64,000 nt of DNA from Candidatus Peregrinibacteria bacterium (lineage in GTDB: Bacteria; Patescibacteriota; Gracilibacteria; UBA1369; UM-FILTER-53-11): NCBI GenBank assembly GCA_016186205.1, contig JACPMA010000017.1, forward strand, positions 80,354 through 144,353, given 5' to 3'. This document shows positions 14,400 to 22,700 of the stretch, in pieces. Under the pieces are notes generated by a model that saw nothing but the letters and a program-made list of their open reading frames with translations, searched no databases and was not told the DNA's origin. The translations under genes and the position numbers were made by a program. The stretch's first letter is position 1. Each line of letters begins with the position of its first letter.

Positions 14400-15059
14400 A
14401 TGGCTTCCTCTAGGCCGAGCCACAGCGAGGTTAAGCAAATAGTGCATCTCCACAGCCAAAAAATAGGCAAGAAAGTCTGTACGTACAGACTCTGGGCTAA
14501 TGTTTTCATCGCTCTGGGATCAAATTTGGGAGATCGCCATATAAACCTTCAGCGCGCGATACGACAGCTTAAACTGCAGGCCGGAAAAGCGTTTACTGCA
14601 TCGGCAGTTTTTGAAACAGAACCAGTGGGACCCAAAAACCAAAATTGGTATTTGAATCAATGCATTAAATTCAAAACCAAACTTTCTCCGTCAGAACTTC
14701 TTGCTTTCTGTCAGGCTGTTGAAAAAAACATGGGACGTATCAGACGAAAACATTGGGGGCCTAGGATAATCGACATTGATATTCTTTTTTATGATGATCA
14801 AATTTGCCGCACCAAAAATCTTACCATTCCTCATCCGGAGATTTCAAAACGGCGTTTTGTACTTGTTCCTTTAGCGGAGATTGCGCCGGATTTTATCCAT
14901 CCAATCCTCAAAAAAAGCATTAAAGAGTTATTGAAGGAATGTGCTGATACCTCTATAGTAAGGCCGCATATAAGGCAAGCCAAAAGTCCGCATGGATACT
15001 CATCAACTCAAAAAACTCGCAACGCAGTTCCGAATCGACATTCTTTGGGCCGTTCATAA
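14400..15059 (+). CDS. folK: 2-amino-4-hydroxy-6-hydroxymethyldihydropteridine pyrophosphokinase
   Basis: The core NVFIALGSNLGDR is the HPPK N-terminal signature. FETEPVGPKNQNWYLNQ and the ATP/metal region RKHWGPRIIDIDILFYD with IPHPEISKRRFVLVPLAEIAPD follow. It pyrophosphorylates hydroxymethyl-dihydropterin ahead of folP. Family members start at about NVFIALG, so the 37 residues before it are an extension. No in-frame ATG exists closer, only a GTG at 14442. The extension contains a perfect 18-bp palindrome. The last 22 codons overlap the transketolase gene and look unconstrained (GYSSTQKTRNAVPNRHSLGRS). Confidence 0.88.
   Translation: MASSRPSHSEVKQIVHLHSQKIGKKVCTYRLWANVFIALGSNLGDRHINLQRAIRQLKLQAGKAFTASAVFETEPVGPKNQNWYLNQCIKFKTKLSPSELLAFCQAVEKNMGRIRRKHWGPRIIDIDILFYDDQICRTKNLTIPHPEISKRRFVLVPLAEIAPDFIHPILKKSIKELLKECADTSIVRPHIRQAKSPHGYSSTQKTRNAVPNRHSLGRS
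14474..14491. repeat. Perfect 18-bp palindrome in the folK 5' region
   Basis: AGTCTGTACGTACAGACT equals its reverse complement. It lies in the part of the folK frame that has no family counterpart, about 20 bp before the conserved core. It may be a small inserted palindrome or an operator. Confidence 0.6.
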
Positions 15060-15837
15060 AGCCAATTCCGGCCACGCGACCACATCGCTTTCGTGCATCG
15101 ATATAATTACAACCCTTTATTTCGGCGACATAGATGGAGAGCCGATTATGCGTTATGATCCGAAAAAACCGCAATGGGACGGACGCGATTATTTTATTTT
15201 GAGCAAAGGCCACGGATGCCCGGCGCTCTACACGGTGCTCGCGCATCTCGGATTTTTTCCGAAAGAGGAACTCAATCATCTGCGGCAAATCAACTCGCTT
15301 TTAGAAGGTCACCCCGTTAATAAAATTCCAGGCATTGAAGCAACCACTGGTCCGCTTGGCCAAGGACTTTCGTTTGGAAACGGTATTGCGCTTGCGCTGA
15401 AAATGGATAAAAAATCGAACCGCGTATACGTGCTTCTTGGTGATGGGGAGCTGCAAGAAGGCCAAATTTGGGAAGCTGCCATGACTTCGTCGCAATATAA
15501 ACTCGATAATGTTACGGTTTTTGTGGACAATAATAAATTACAGCAAACAAACTTCGTGCGTTCAATAAAACCGGTTGAACCGATCGGTCCAAAGTTCGCG
15601 GCATTTGGATGGAACGTGATTAATGTTGCCAACGGCCACGATTTTGATGAAATCCGCGATGCCATCCGCCGCGCGCGGAAAACCAAACTCAAACCGACTG
15701 TACTCGTTTGCGAGACCGTAAAGGGCAAAGGTGTGCCGTTTGCAGAACATAAAGCCAGCTATCACGGCGTGGCTTTATCTAAAGAAGAAATGGCCGAAGC
15801 GATTCCGATTTTGGAAAAGGAGTTGCATCAACTATGA
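14992..15837 (+). CDS. Transketolase, N-terminal (ThDP-binding) subunit
   Basis: The 281-residue protein contains HKANSGHATTSLSCIDIITTLYF, ILSKGHGCPALY, EGHPVNKIPGIEATTGPLGQG and the ThDP motif GDGELQEGQIWEA ending in a DNNKLQ-type segment. It is the first half of a transketolase, which exchanges two-carbon units between sugar phosphates. The other half is 7.4 kb downstream at 23221-24189. Split transketolases are known in archaea and several bacterial groups. It overlaps folK by 68 bp and queF by 4 bp (ATGA). Confidence 0.92.
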   Translation: MDTHQLKKLATQFRIDILWAVHKANSGHATTSLSCIDIITTLYFGDIDGEPIMRYDPKKPQWDGRDYFILSKGHGCPALYTVLAHLGFFPKEELNHLRQINSLLEGHPVNKIPGIEATTGPLGQGLSFGNGIALALKMDKKSNRVYVLLGDGELQEGQIWEAAMTSSQYKLDNVTVFVDNNKLQQTNFVRSIKPVEPIGPKFAAFGWNVINVANGHDFDEIRDAIRRARKTKLKPTVLVCETVKGKGVPFAEHKASYHGVALSKEEMAEAIPILEKELHQL

Positions 15838-16271
15838 GCACGCCGCAAAAACTATATCGTGAAGGAAAAGATTATCAGCAGATTAATTTTGCAAAACTTC
15901 GCGCATGGCTAAAAAAAACCGCGCCGCTTGTTGTCTTTGCATACGAAAAAGCCGCACCAGGCGAGCAGTGGATTTCTATTTCTACGCCGGAGCTCACGTG
16001 TATTTGTCCCTTTTCCGATTTTCCCGATTTTGGGCGAGTAGAAATTCACTATGTGCCGTCGCGCCGTTGCCTTGAACTTAAATCTTTTAAGCTTTATATA
16101 AACGCCTTCCGCGACATCAAGATTTTTCACGAAGCGATCACCGAGGTGATTTTTGCGGATTTTTTAGCAGCGGTGAAGCCCAAAAAAGCGTGGATGAAGG
16201 TTGATATGAATGCAAGAGGTAATGTGAAAACAGTGTGCCGGAAGTACTGGAAAACGTCCGCTAGGAGCTAG
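15834..16271 (+). CDS. queF: NADPH-dependent 7-cyano-7-deazaguanine reductase
   Basis: This 145-residue single-domain (YkvM-type) QueF has the catalytic-cysteine region TCICPFSDFPDFG followed by VEIHYVPSRRCLELKSFKLY, where the E-S-K-S pattern defines the family. The tail has INAFRDIKIFHEAI and a terminal KTVCRKYW. It reduces preQ0 to preQ1, unusual nitrile-to-amine chemistry. An ATGA overlap joins it to the transketolase gene upstream, so it is translated in the same operon as folK. Confidence 0.92.
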   Translation: MSTPQKLYREGKDYQQINFAKLRAWLKKTAPLVVFAYEKAAPGEQWISISTPELTCICPFSDFPDFGRVEIHYVPSRRCLELKSFKLYINAFRDIKIFHEAITEVIFADFLAAVKPKKAWMKVDMNARGNVKTVCRKYWKTSARS

Positions 16272-16274
16272 ACA

Positions 16275-17072
16275 TTAGGTGCTATTGACCATGGAATTTT
16301 TCAGTAGCATAAGCGTTTCTTGTTTTAAAATTTTCCTGACACGTTGGAATTCTTGAGGAAGAAGTAAAACGTTTAAATCCTCATCTATAAGCGTCTGCGT
16401 AACATGCCGGTTGATAAAATCACATAGTTCCGCTAAGAATACCGATGCCTCCACGCCCCGCAGTTCCCGAATAATATTTTCGTCGTATTCGTACCCTTTT
16501 ATAAAAAATGTATGTATATCAAATAGATCGCGCGAAGCAAATGTTCCAGTTCGTTCCCATCTTCCGATTAGCGCAATAAGCTTGTGCGCAAACATCGTTG
16601 GAATAGTATGGCAGTGAAGAATCCGGTCGATTTCAGAAAAACGCACGGGTTCATAACGATCATGTTTTGCAGGCGGAAACGCCACATCGATTTTTATGAT
16701 ATTTCTGGGATTTTCATCAGTTTTTGGGTAACGAAGGAAATATTGAGGCGCCAGCCGGCTTTTATCTTTGATTTCCAGCCTCAACTTTTTGAAAATATTT
16801 TCAAGATGTTTTGATAATTCCGATTTCCCTTTTTCATCAATAAGATCAAAATCAAGATCTACCGAAAAGCGATTGATAATACCGCGCATGGCGGCACAGG
16901 TGCCTCCTTTGAAGCGCAAGAGTGAGCTCACAAAAGCATCATCGGCTATGGCGCCGAGCAAACGATACATCCATGCAAGATGCAGAGCGTCGATTTTTTT
17001 CGGAAGAATCATAACGATTTTGCTGTTATAGAATAGCCAATTTCCTTTTGTATTTTTTTTATTTTCTTCCAT
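16275..17072 (-). CDS. abiEii: AbiEii-type nucleotidyltransferase toxin
   Basis: The 265-residue protein shows the nucleotidyltransferase motif of AbiEii/AbiGii toxins: RFKGGTCAAMRGIINRFSVDLDFDL (GG, then S-D-D at about residues 70-77). A C-terminal region follows with MFAHKLIALIGRWERTG and SRDLFDIHTFF. These toxins block growth by transferring nucleotides, probably to tRNA acceptor ends, and give abortive phage defence. The gene overlaps the upstream antitoxin gene by 64 bp. It lies on the opposite strand to the flanking que genes, like a cassette inserted into the cluster. Confidence 0.9.
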   Translation of the reverse strand: MEENKKNTKGNWLFYNSKIVMILPKKIDALHLAWMYRLLGAIADDAFVSSLLRFKGGTCAAMRGIINRFSVDLDFDLIDEKGKSELSKHLENIFKKLRLEIKDKSRLAPQYFLRYPKTDENPRNIIKIDVAFPPAKHDRYEPVRFSEIDRILHCHTIPTMFAHKLIALIGRWERTGTFASRDLFDIHTFFIKGYEYDENIIRELRGVEASVFLAELCDFINRHVTQTLIDEDLNVLLLPQEFQRVRKILKQETLMLLKNSMVNST

Positions 17073-17581
17073 GGAACGGGATGATCAAAATGAAACCGCG
17101 GATTAAAATAGAGCATGTCGGCAATGGCCCGCTCCGCCGTCGCCTGTTTTACGCCGTTTTGCATTATAAGTTGCGTCGGTTGATACAAATAGCGGTCATG
17201 AAGTTTGCGGCTTTTATAGCGATGCGGTCCGATGCGGAATTGTTTCGATAGCGTACTTATAAAAGTGTATACGGATGGAGTTTGAGAAATGAATCCATTC
17301 CTCCAGAGAATAGTTTCGGTGCTTAGATAACAAAATTGATGAAGCGCTTTTGCCCCGAGCAAGACGGGATCAAGTTCCGAAACGGGAGAGAGCGAATAAA
17401 ATCCCCGATAAATCCGATACAGTAGTTTATTGTCGGTGTAGCGTTTGAGGGTAACCCTTAAAGTATTCCGGTCCGTGATTCTCCACAGATTGGCAAGATC
17501 ATCTATGTGAAAAATCATCTCCTGCTTTTTGGCAAGAAGAGCGATTCTCTGTGCGGATATGTTATTTCTTAATGTACTCAT
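17009..17581 (-). CDS. abiEi: AbiEi-type antitoxin/repressor
   Basis: The 190-residue protein has an N-terminal winged helix (IFHIDDLANLWRITDRNTLRVTLKRY, then IYRGFYSL) and a C-terminal AbiEi-like domain (CYLSTETILWRNGFISQTPSVYTFIS, RKLHDRYLY). It represses its own operon and neutralises AbiEii. I chose ATG 17581 because TATAAT at 17593-17588 places transcription start at that codon. An in-frame upstream start at 17602 lies within the promoter. Confidence 0.85.
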   Translation of the reverse strand: MSTLRNNISAQRIALLAKKQEMIFHIDDLANLWRITDRNTLRVTLKRYTDNKLLYRIYRGFYSLSPVSELDPVLLGAKALHQFCYLSTETILWRNGFISQTPSVYTFISTLSKQFRIGPHRYKSRKLHDRYLYQPTQLIMQNGVKQATAERAIADMLYFNPRFHFDHPVPWKKIKKIQKEIGYSITAKSL

Positions 17582-17652
17582 CTGTACATTATAATATAGC
17601 AAAAAGGCAGTATTTGCAATAGCATTGTAAACAGATTACGATTCGCGAGTAC

Positions 17653-18300
17653 ATGGTCCTTAATGAAATTTTTTATTCCATTCAGGGCGAGGGTTTGAAT
17701 GCCGGCGTGCCGGCGATTTTTGTACGTTTTGGAAATTGTAATTTGAAGTGCACGTGGTGCGATACCAAGTACACGTGGCATCCGGATGTGCAGGATAATT
17801 TTGAGGCTACTGCGAAGCAGCTTTTTGAAGATATCCATGCGTTAGGCGTATACGAAAAATGCCGCCATTTCGTAATCACTGGCGGAGAGCCGATGCTTCA
17901 GCAGCCGGTTATTTTGGCTTTACGAAAAGAATTTCCAGATTCATATATAGAAGTCGAAACCAACGGCAGTCAGACGGTGCGCTGTTTTGATGACGTCGAT
18001 TTATTTACCGTTTCCTATAAAACTAGCAATTCCGGCAATCCGCCGTATGAATTAAAAACGCGCAATGAAAAATGCGTTTATAAATTTGTTGTGTGCTGCG
18101 AAGGTGATTTTGATGAAATTGAAAAAATCATTCGTCAATACCGCCTTCCCGCCGATAAAATTTTCCTCATGCCCGAAGGCGCGACGCGCGAGGAAGTTCT
18201 CAAGAAACATCCGTGGATTCTCGACCGTTGCGACCAAAAAGGGTATAGATTTACGACGCGTCTCCATATTCTTACCTGGGGAAACGAGCGGCAGCGATAA
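17653..18300 (+). CDS. queE: 7-carboxy-7-deazaguanine synthase (radical SAM)
   Basis: This 215-residue radical-SAM enzyme has its [4Fe-4S] cysteines in NCNLKCTWCDTKY (C29, C33, C36, the CX3CX2C form). GGEPMLQ lies at about residues 77-83 and the substrate loop near FYSIQGEGLNAG. It converts carboxytetrahydropterin to 7-carboxy-7-deazaguanine between QueD and QueC. It is transcribed divergently from the AbiE module, 71 bp away. Confidence 0.94.
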   Translation: MVLNEIFYSIQGEGLNAGVPAIFVRFGNCNLKCTWCDTKYTWHPDVQDNFEATAKQLFEDIHALGVYEKCRHFVITGGEPMLQQPVILALRKEFPDSYIEVETNGSQTVRCFDDVDLFTVSYKTSNSGNPPYELKTRNEKCVYKFVVCCEGDFDEIEKIIRQYRLPADKIFLMPEGATREEVLKKHPWILDRCDQKGYRFTTRLHILTWGNERQR

Positions 18301-18313
18301 AGTATTGTGCGTG

Positions 18314-18342
18314 TTGACTTTTGTCAGGCGGACAGGTATTCT
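18314..18342 (+). promoter_or_regulatory. Promoter of the AbrB-Doc module
   Basis: TTGACT (18314-18319), 17 bases, TATTCT (18337-18342). It begins 13 bp after the queE stop and gives the toxin-antitoxin pair its own transcription start within the que cluster. A TATAAG lies 5 bp further on. Confidence 0.55.
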
Positions 18343-18378
18343 ATAAGTAGAAATTCTTATTTTCTAATTTTCCGAAAG

Positions 18379-18597
18379 ATGCAAACCGTAGTTCTTACGC
18401 TTCAGAGCAAAGGTCAAATAATGCTGCCTAAAGAGTGGAGGGATGAATTGGGAGCTTCCGTTTATCAGGCGGTAAAAGAGAATGAGGTCATTATTTTAAC
18501 CCCGGTTCATATTGCTTCCGATAAAGAAGTCTTGAAGGTAGCAAATCGAGTGATAAAAAAGAATAAAACTCTCTTAAAATCTCTAGCGGATAAATAA
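18379..18597 (+). CDS. AbrB/SpoVT-domain antitoxin
   Basis: This 72-residue protein has a swapped-hairpin AbrB fold signature at its N-terminus: LTLQSKGQIMLPKEWRDELG, then VYQAVKENEVIILTP. A basic C-terminal tail (VIKKNKTLLKSLADK) probably wraps the toxin. The DNA-binding domain would autoregulate the operon. ATG 18379 is preceded by GAAAG. Its stop codon abuts the start of the Doc gene. Confidence 0.82.
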   Translation: MQTVVLTLQSKGQIMLPKEWRDELGASVYQAVKENEVIILTPVHIASDKEVLKVANRVIKKNKTLLKSLADK

Positions 18598-18987
18598 ATG
18601 TTCTTTTATCTTTCCGTTCAACAAGTTGAGCAAATTCACGATGTTTCGATTCGACAATTTGGGGGTTCTCACGGCGTAAGATCAAAAGAGCTACTCGAAT
18701 CAGCCGTGTTTCGGATGCAAGCAACATTTGGAGGCGAGGATCTCTATAAGGATATTTTTGATAAAGCAGCTGCATTGCTCGAATCGCTGTGTAAAAATCA
18801 TCCTTTTATTGACGGCAATAAGAGGGCCGCTTTTACCTGTGCCGTTACTTTTTTGGAATTGAATAATTACGACATAAAGTTTGATAAAGAAGAAACCGAA
18901 AAAATGATGGTTAAAGTAGCCGCGAGTAAATTTTCTTTTGAAGAAATAGCAAAATTTTTGAAAGAAAATTATCAAAAATACAGATAA
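18598..18987 (+). CDS. doc: Doc-family (Fic fold) toxin
   Basis: This 129-residue protein has the Doc/Fic motif HPFIDGNKR at residues 68-76 and the N-terminal Doc pattern QQVEQIHDVSIRQFGGSHGVR. Doc toxins phosphorylate EF-Tu and stop translation. The pairing with an AbrB antitoxin instead of Phd is a known variant. The pair separates queE from queC, which is only 4 bp downstream, so queC may be co-transcribed with the toxin. Confidence 0.9.
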   Translation: MFFYLSVQQVEQIHDVSIRQFGGSHGVRSKELLESAVFRMQATFGGEDLYKDIFDKAAALLESLCKNHPFIDGNKRAAFTCAVTFLELNNYDIKFDKEETEKMMVKVAASKFSFEEIAKFLKENYQKYR

Positions 18988-18991
18988 TTTT

Positions 18992-19612
18992 ATGAAAACA
19001 ATTCTTATTTACTCCGGCGGCATGGATTCTACGACGCTTCTCTATAAACTGCGCGCCGAAGGCGACCTATTGCACGCGCTTTCTTTTGATTACGGCCAGC
19101 GGCATAAAAAGGAGCTTAAAGCTGCTGCAAAAATATGCAAAAAACTCAACGTGCCGCATAAAATTGTTGATATTACGGCTGTGAAAAATCTTATGGAGGG
19201 TTCAGCGCTTACGAGCGGCCGCATAAAGGTTCCGGAAGGCCATTATCAAGATAAAACAATGCGCGCCACTGTCGTTCCGAACCGCAACATGATTTTTATC
19301 GCGCTCGCGATTGCGCAAGCGGTTTCCATGAAATTTGATCGTGTGGCGATCGCAGTTCATGCCGGCGATCATGCCATTTATCCGGATTGTCGGCCGGCTT
19401 TTATAAAAGCCATGCACACCGCATCAAAAATCGCCAATTACGAAAAAATCGCCATTTCTGCGCCGTTTCTTAACATTACTAAACGGGATATCGCAAAAAT
19501 CGGACACCAACTCGGCGTGCCTTATGAATTAACATGGACCTGTTATAAAGGTTTACATAAGCCCTGCGGTAAGTGCGGCGCTTGCGTTGAAAGGCAAGAA
19601 GCTTTGTGCTAA
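18992..19612 (+). CDS. queC: 7-cyano-7-deazaguanine synthase
   Basis: This 206-residue protein has the PP-loop SGGMDS at residues 8-13, FDYGQRHKKEL, VVPNRNMIF, AGDHAIYPDCRPAF, and a C-terminal zinc site TCYKGLHKPCGKCGACVER. It uses ATP and ammonia to convert carboxydeazaguanine to preQ0. With queD, queE and queF the preQ1 branch is complete from dihydroneopterin triphosphate. folE, which supplies that precursor, is not in the window. Confidence 0.95.
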   Translation: MKTILIYSGGMDSTTLLYKLRAEGDLLHALSFDYGQRHKKELKAAAKICKKLNVPHKIVDITAVKNLMEGSALTSGRIKVPEGHYQDKTMRATVVPNRNMIFIALAIAQAVSMKFDRVAIAVHAGDHAIYPDCRPAFIKAMHTASKIANYEKIAISAPFLNITKRDIAKIGHQLGVPYELTWTCYKGLHKPCGKCGACVERQEALC

Positions 19613-19641
19613 TATCGGTTCCATTCTTTAACTCATCTTGT

Positions 19642-20745
19642 ATGCCAGAAGCCAGACGCGAATCGGAACTCATAATGACAGAGCGTGATGACGCAAAAGC
19701 GCGTGGCGACGGGCGGCGAACAAAGCAGGCCTACCATACTGCCCTTGCGCATAGAGACGGCGTTCCACAGAAGATGCTTTTGGTTGGCGAGTCGGAGCGC
19801 GCCAAAGTGGTAACGGAATTTTTCGATCGCGGCATAGAAGGTTCTGCAGCGCACCGCGAATTTGCCACGTTTTGGGGAATTTATCACGGTGTCCGCGTTG
19901 CAGTTATGTGTACGGGAATCGGAACCGATAACAGCGAAATTGCTTCTGTGGAACTTCATGCGGTCCACGAATATGATGATGAAAAAGATCAATGGGATGA
20001 AGAGCCTGCAAAGCGAACCATTATTCGAGTCGGTACTTCAGCATCGCCGCAAGCTGATGTTCCGCTCGGCAGCCTTGGCATAACGAGCCATGCGATCGGT
20101 TTGGATAATACCGGTCTCTCATATCTCCATCCGGGCAAAAGAACCCTTGATGATTATGAAGATCCGTTCGGCGTTTACTACACGCCGGATAATCCTCTTG
20201 CAAAAGCCATTTTTGACCAAGTGCGCCGGGAAATTTGGGATGCAACGCATGGAGTAATTCGTCCTTATGTTTCTACCGCAACGCCGCAAGTTGTCGAAGC
20301 TCTTAAAAATTCCGCAGGCCAAAATGGCATGCCGCTTGATTGCGGCGTCGGCGCGTATACGGGAATCACAACCAGCGCTCCGGGATTTTTTGGGCCGCAA
20401 GGAAGACAAATCGGCCGTTTAAGTAATGTTATTCTGCCGGATTTGCAAGATCGATTGGCAAGAATAAGAATTCCTCTTCCAAGCGGCGGAGTTATGAGAG
20501 TTACCGATGTTGATGAACCGGTAAGGCTTGAAGATGAACAAGTTGTGCGCGCCGTTAACAATGAAATGGAAGCGAGCGTGCTTAACCGTCTCAACGGTGA
20601 AATTCTCGGCCATCAGGTTGGCGCCGTATGTCTTGTAATCGCCAATCGCAACAAAGGAGAATTTATTACAGAAGACGGCTATAAAGAAGGCGTGCGCCGC
20701 GCATGCCAAGTTGCACTCGATGCCATTGTCCAATTGGCGGCGTAA
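19642..20745 (+). CDS. Nucleoside phosphorylase (uridine/purine phosphorylase superfamily)
   Basis: The protein has 367 residues from ATG 19642. The PNP/UDP superfamily pattern is visible: KMLLVGESERAKVVTEFFD, VAVMCTGIGTDNSEIASVEL, IIRVGTSASPQADVPLGS, and a C-terminal LGHQVGAVCLVIANRNKGEF. The order and the GTS motif are closest to the uridine-phosphorylase branch, but the protein is about 100 residues longer than E. coli Udp and the substrate is uncertain. It would split nucleosides with phosphate into base and ribose-1-phosphate, feeding the pentose-phosphate genes downstream. Upstream in-frame codons overlap queC and lack similarity. Confidence 0.78.
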   Translation: MPEARRESELIMTERDDAKARGDGRRTKQAYHTALAHRDGVPQKMLLVGESERAKVVTEFFDRGIEGSAAHREFATFWGIYHGVRVAVMCTGIGTDNSEIASVELHAVHEYDDEKDQWDEEPAKRTIIRVGTSASPQADVPLGSLGITSHAIGLDNTGLSYLHPGKRTLDDYEDPFGVYYTPDNPLAKAIFDQVRREIWDATHGVIRPYVSTATPQVVEALKNSAGQNGMPLDCGVGAYTGITTSAPGFFGPQGRQIGRLSNVILPDLQDRLARIRIPLPSGGVMRVTDVDEPVRLEDEQVVRAVNNEMEASVLNRLNGEILGHQVGAVCLVIANRNKGEFITEDGYKEGVRRACQVALDAIVQLAA

Positions 20746-20748
20746 AAT

Positions 20749-21249
20749 TTACTGTTTTTTGTAGAGGATAAAATTATTCAAAATTTTAATTCGATCCTCT
20801 GGAATAGACCCCGAACCGCCAAAAACGGCGTCATTTCGAAATCCGTGGCCAAAACGGAGGGTATTTCCTTCAACTGCATAAATATCATAAAGCGGTACGC
20901 CTTGATCTAGATCCATAAACATAATTTTTCCGCCATCCTCAACTCCGTAACTATACCGATTAGTATCATCCATATCGGCAGTGCCATCGCAACCGGCTTT
21001 GAAAAACGCTTTGCGATTATGTGTGGCCGTACCGTCGTCAGCGAAAATAAAGCTGTGAAGTTCCGCCCACTGATCCGAAGGTTTTGGAATCAGGCAGTCC
21101 GTTTTCCAATTGCCAACTAACGCGTTGTTTATTTCTTTATTTGTTTCACTCTTTGCTGCGCTCGAACCAACATCTTTGCTTGATTTTCCGCATGCTCCTA
21201 GAATAAAAACCAACATAATAAAACCGAAGATGTATTTTTTGCGCTTCAT
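20749..21249 (-). CDS. Lipoprotein, unknown function
   Basis: This 166-residue protein has a lipoprotein signal peptide: a basic MKRKK, a hydrophobic core, and lipobox LGAC at about residues 17-20. A Ser/Lys linker follows. A small domain then reads LVGNWKTDC, FADDGTATHNRKAFFKAGCDG, YSYGVEDGGKIMF and LRFGHGFRND. The GNW and F.ADDGT pattern resembles lipocalin-like lipoproteins, which is a loose likeness only. Two further cysteines may pair. It is convergent with the phosphorylase gene (3-bp gap). Confidence 0.7.
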   Translation of the reverse strand: MKRKKYIFGFIMLVFILGACGKSSKDVGSSAAKSETNKEINNALVGNWKTDCLIPKPSDQWAELHSFIFADDGTATHNRKAFFKAGCDGTADMDDTNRYSYGVEDGGKIMFMDLDQGVPLYDIYAVEGNTLRFGHGFRNDAVFGGSGSIPEDRIKILNNFILYKKQ

Positions 21250-21299
21250 AAGAAGATGATTAAATGATATAATTGTATGATAAATTAAAACGCATTTTT

Positions 21300-22640
21300 A
21301 TGAAACAAATAAAAAAGATTTATTTAGGTTTAGGCGTCGGTCTGTTTTTTGCAACTGTTTTTGTGGCGCAGGCACAGTCCTTAACTCCGGACAAACTTCA
21401 GCAACTTCAAGATCTCAAGAAATTATATAAAGAGGCGGAAGCAAAAAATCCTGCACTTTCTCCTTATACAAAACAAAGCCTGGAAATGATAGAAAAAATC
21501 GAGTCGGCGAATAAGCTCAATAAAAATCCTATAGCTGCTCCGAAAATTCCAATTAAGCCTTCCGCTCCAATCCTAAAGCCGGCACTAAAATCACCAGACC
21601 ACGAGGTTATAAAAGAAAATTTCCCTGAAACGAAAAAGAAAATTTCCCTGGAAAAACGCGCAGCCATTCATAAAGAGGCGCAGCAAAAATTCAGCGTCGT
21701 CATTAAAGAAAATACGCAAGATACGAACCGCGACGGAGTTTCCGATGAAGTGGAAACGCTTTTGGGAATAGATCCGAAAAAACCTCAATCCGGCCATTTT
21801 TCCGGATTTGAGAAAAAATTATACGGGCTCGACACGCCACAAAAAGCAGCGCGCGTTGAAAAACAATGCAACATTGGTGTTTTATCCGGCGCGAAACTTT
21901 CTTTAGAAGGGTTTACCGTTCTTGCGGCATGTCCAAAGGGTCAGCAGTTCGCGCTTTATGCAATGGATGAGCAAGGATTTACAACGGCTCTTGGAACCCA
22001 AACGGCTTCCGATAATTACAAAATTGTTTTCGTGGTAGATAAGAATAAGCTCTCGCCGGGAAAATATACGTTTCAGCTTGAAGCAGCATCGCCGTTAACT
22101 CTGAATTCCAAAAATGGACAAGCAGACGTAGTCGGAATAGTTGGAGCCGGCGCAAATGAGCCTTCCAAACCGGTGGCAGTGGAAATTGTTCCGTCCACGG
22201 CTATTCCGCAGCCGCAAGCGCAAAAGATTGAGAATGTCGATATCGCCGCGCTCAAAAATATTAAAGTTTTTAAAACTGGCGATGGGAGAATTCATGTTTC
22301 CGGCGTCGCCGATATTTCCGCTATGGTCGTCGGCACTTTTTCAAGCGCCATTTTTACTTCTGCGCTTTTAGCCAATGTTGAGACAGGCGCTTTTGAAATA
22401 ATTTCCGCGCAGCCGCTTGAAACAGGGGATCATGAAGTGGTGCTTTATGCCACTGAACTTGATCAGCGCGTCCAAAGCAAGCCGGTGCAATTGAAATTTT
22501 CAATTGTGGATGTAAATCAAAAGCGTGGCGCAGCGCCGCAGCAAAATTTTCCTTGGCGAGGTTGGTGGGGTGTAGCGCTTGGTATTACAGCGGCCATCAT
22601 CGCAGGATTCCTTATTTTCAGGAAGAAAAAGGCGCATTAG
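21300..22640 (+). CDS. Exported, C-terminally anchored protein with a calcium-type repeat
   Basis: The 446-residue protein has a signal peptide (MKQIKKIYLGLGVGLFFATV, cleavage near AQAQS) and a Lys/Pro-rich stalk (about 40-110). One thrombospondin-3-like calcium motif reads DTNRDGVSDEVETLLGIDP. Two beta-sandwich-like domains follow (FALYAMDEQGFTTALG and GRIHVSGVADISAMV). At the C-terminus are WWGVALGITAAIIAGFLIF and the basic tail RKKKAH, like a cell-surface anchored protein. The start is ATG 21300; TATAAT at 21268-21273 gives a leader of about 20 nt. No family function is recognised. Confidence 0.75.
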   Translation: MKQIKKIYLGLGVGLFFATVFVAQAQSLTPDKLQQLQDLKKLYKEAEAKNPALSPYTKQSLEMIEKIESANKLNKNPIAAPKIPIKPSAPILKPALKSPDHEVIKENFPETKKKISLEKRAAIHKEAQQKFSVVIKENTQDTNRDGVSDEVETLLGIDPKKPQSGHFSGFEKKLYGLDTPQKAARVEKQCNIGVLSGAKLSLEGFTVLAACPKGQQFALYAMDEQGFTTALGTQTASDNYKIVFVVDKNKLSPGKYTFQLEAASPLTLNSKNGQADVVGIVGAGANEPSKPVAVEIVPSTAIPQPQAQKIENVDIAALKNIKVFKTGDGRIHVSGVADISAMVVGTFSSAIFTSALLANVETGAFEIISAQPLETGDHEVVLYATELDQRVQSKPVQLKFSIVDVNQKRGAAPQQNFPWRGWWGVALGITAAIIAGFLIFRKKKAH

Positions 22641-22700
22641 TCGGTATTAGAGCCATAAACTGGACATTTTTTGCGGTTTCGCTATAATGCGCTCCAACTT

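Noticed and set aside
13400..19000. preQ1 riboswitch controlling the que genes
   Set aside because: No preQ1-I or preQ1-II-like leader was seen before queD, queF, queE or queC; these starts overlap or abut upstream genes or have short leaders.
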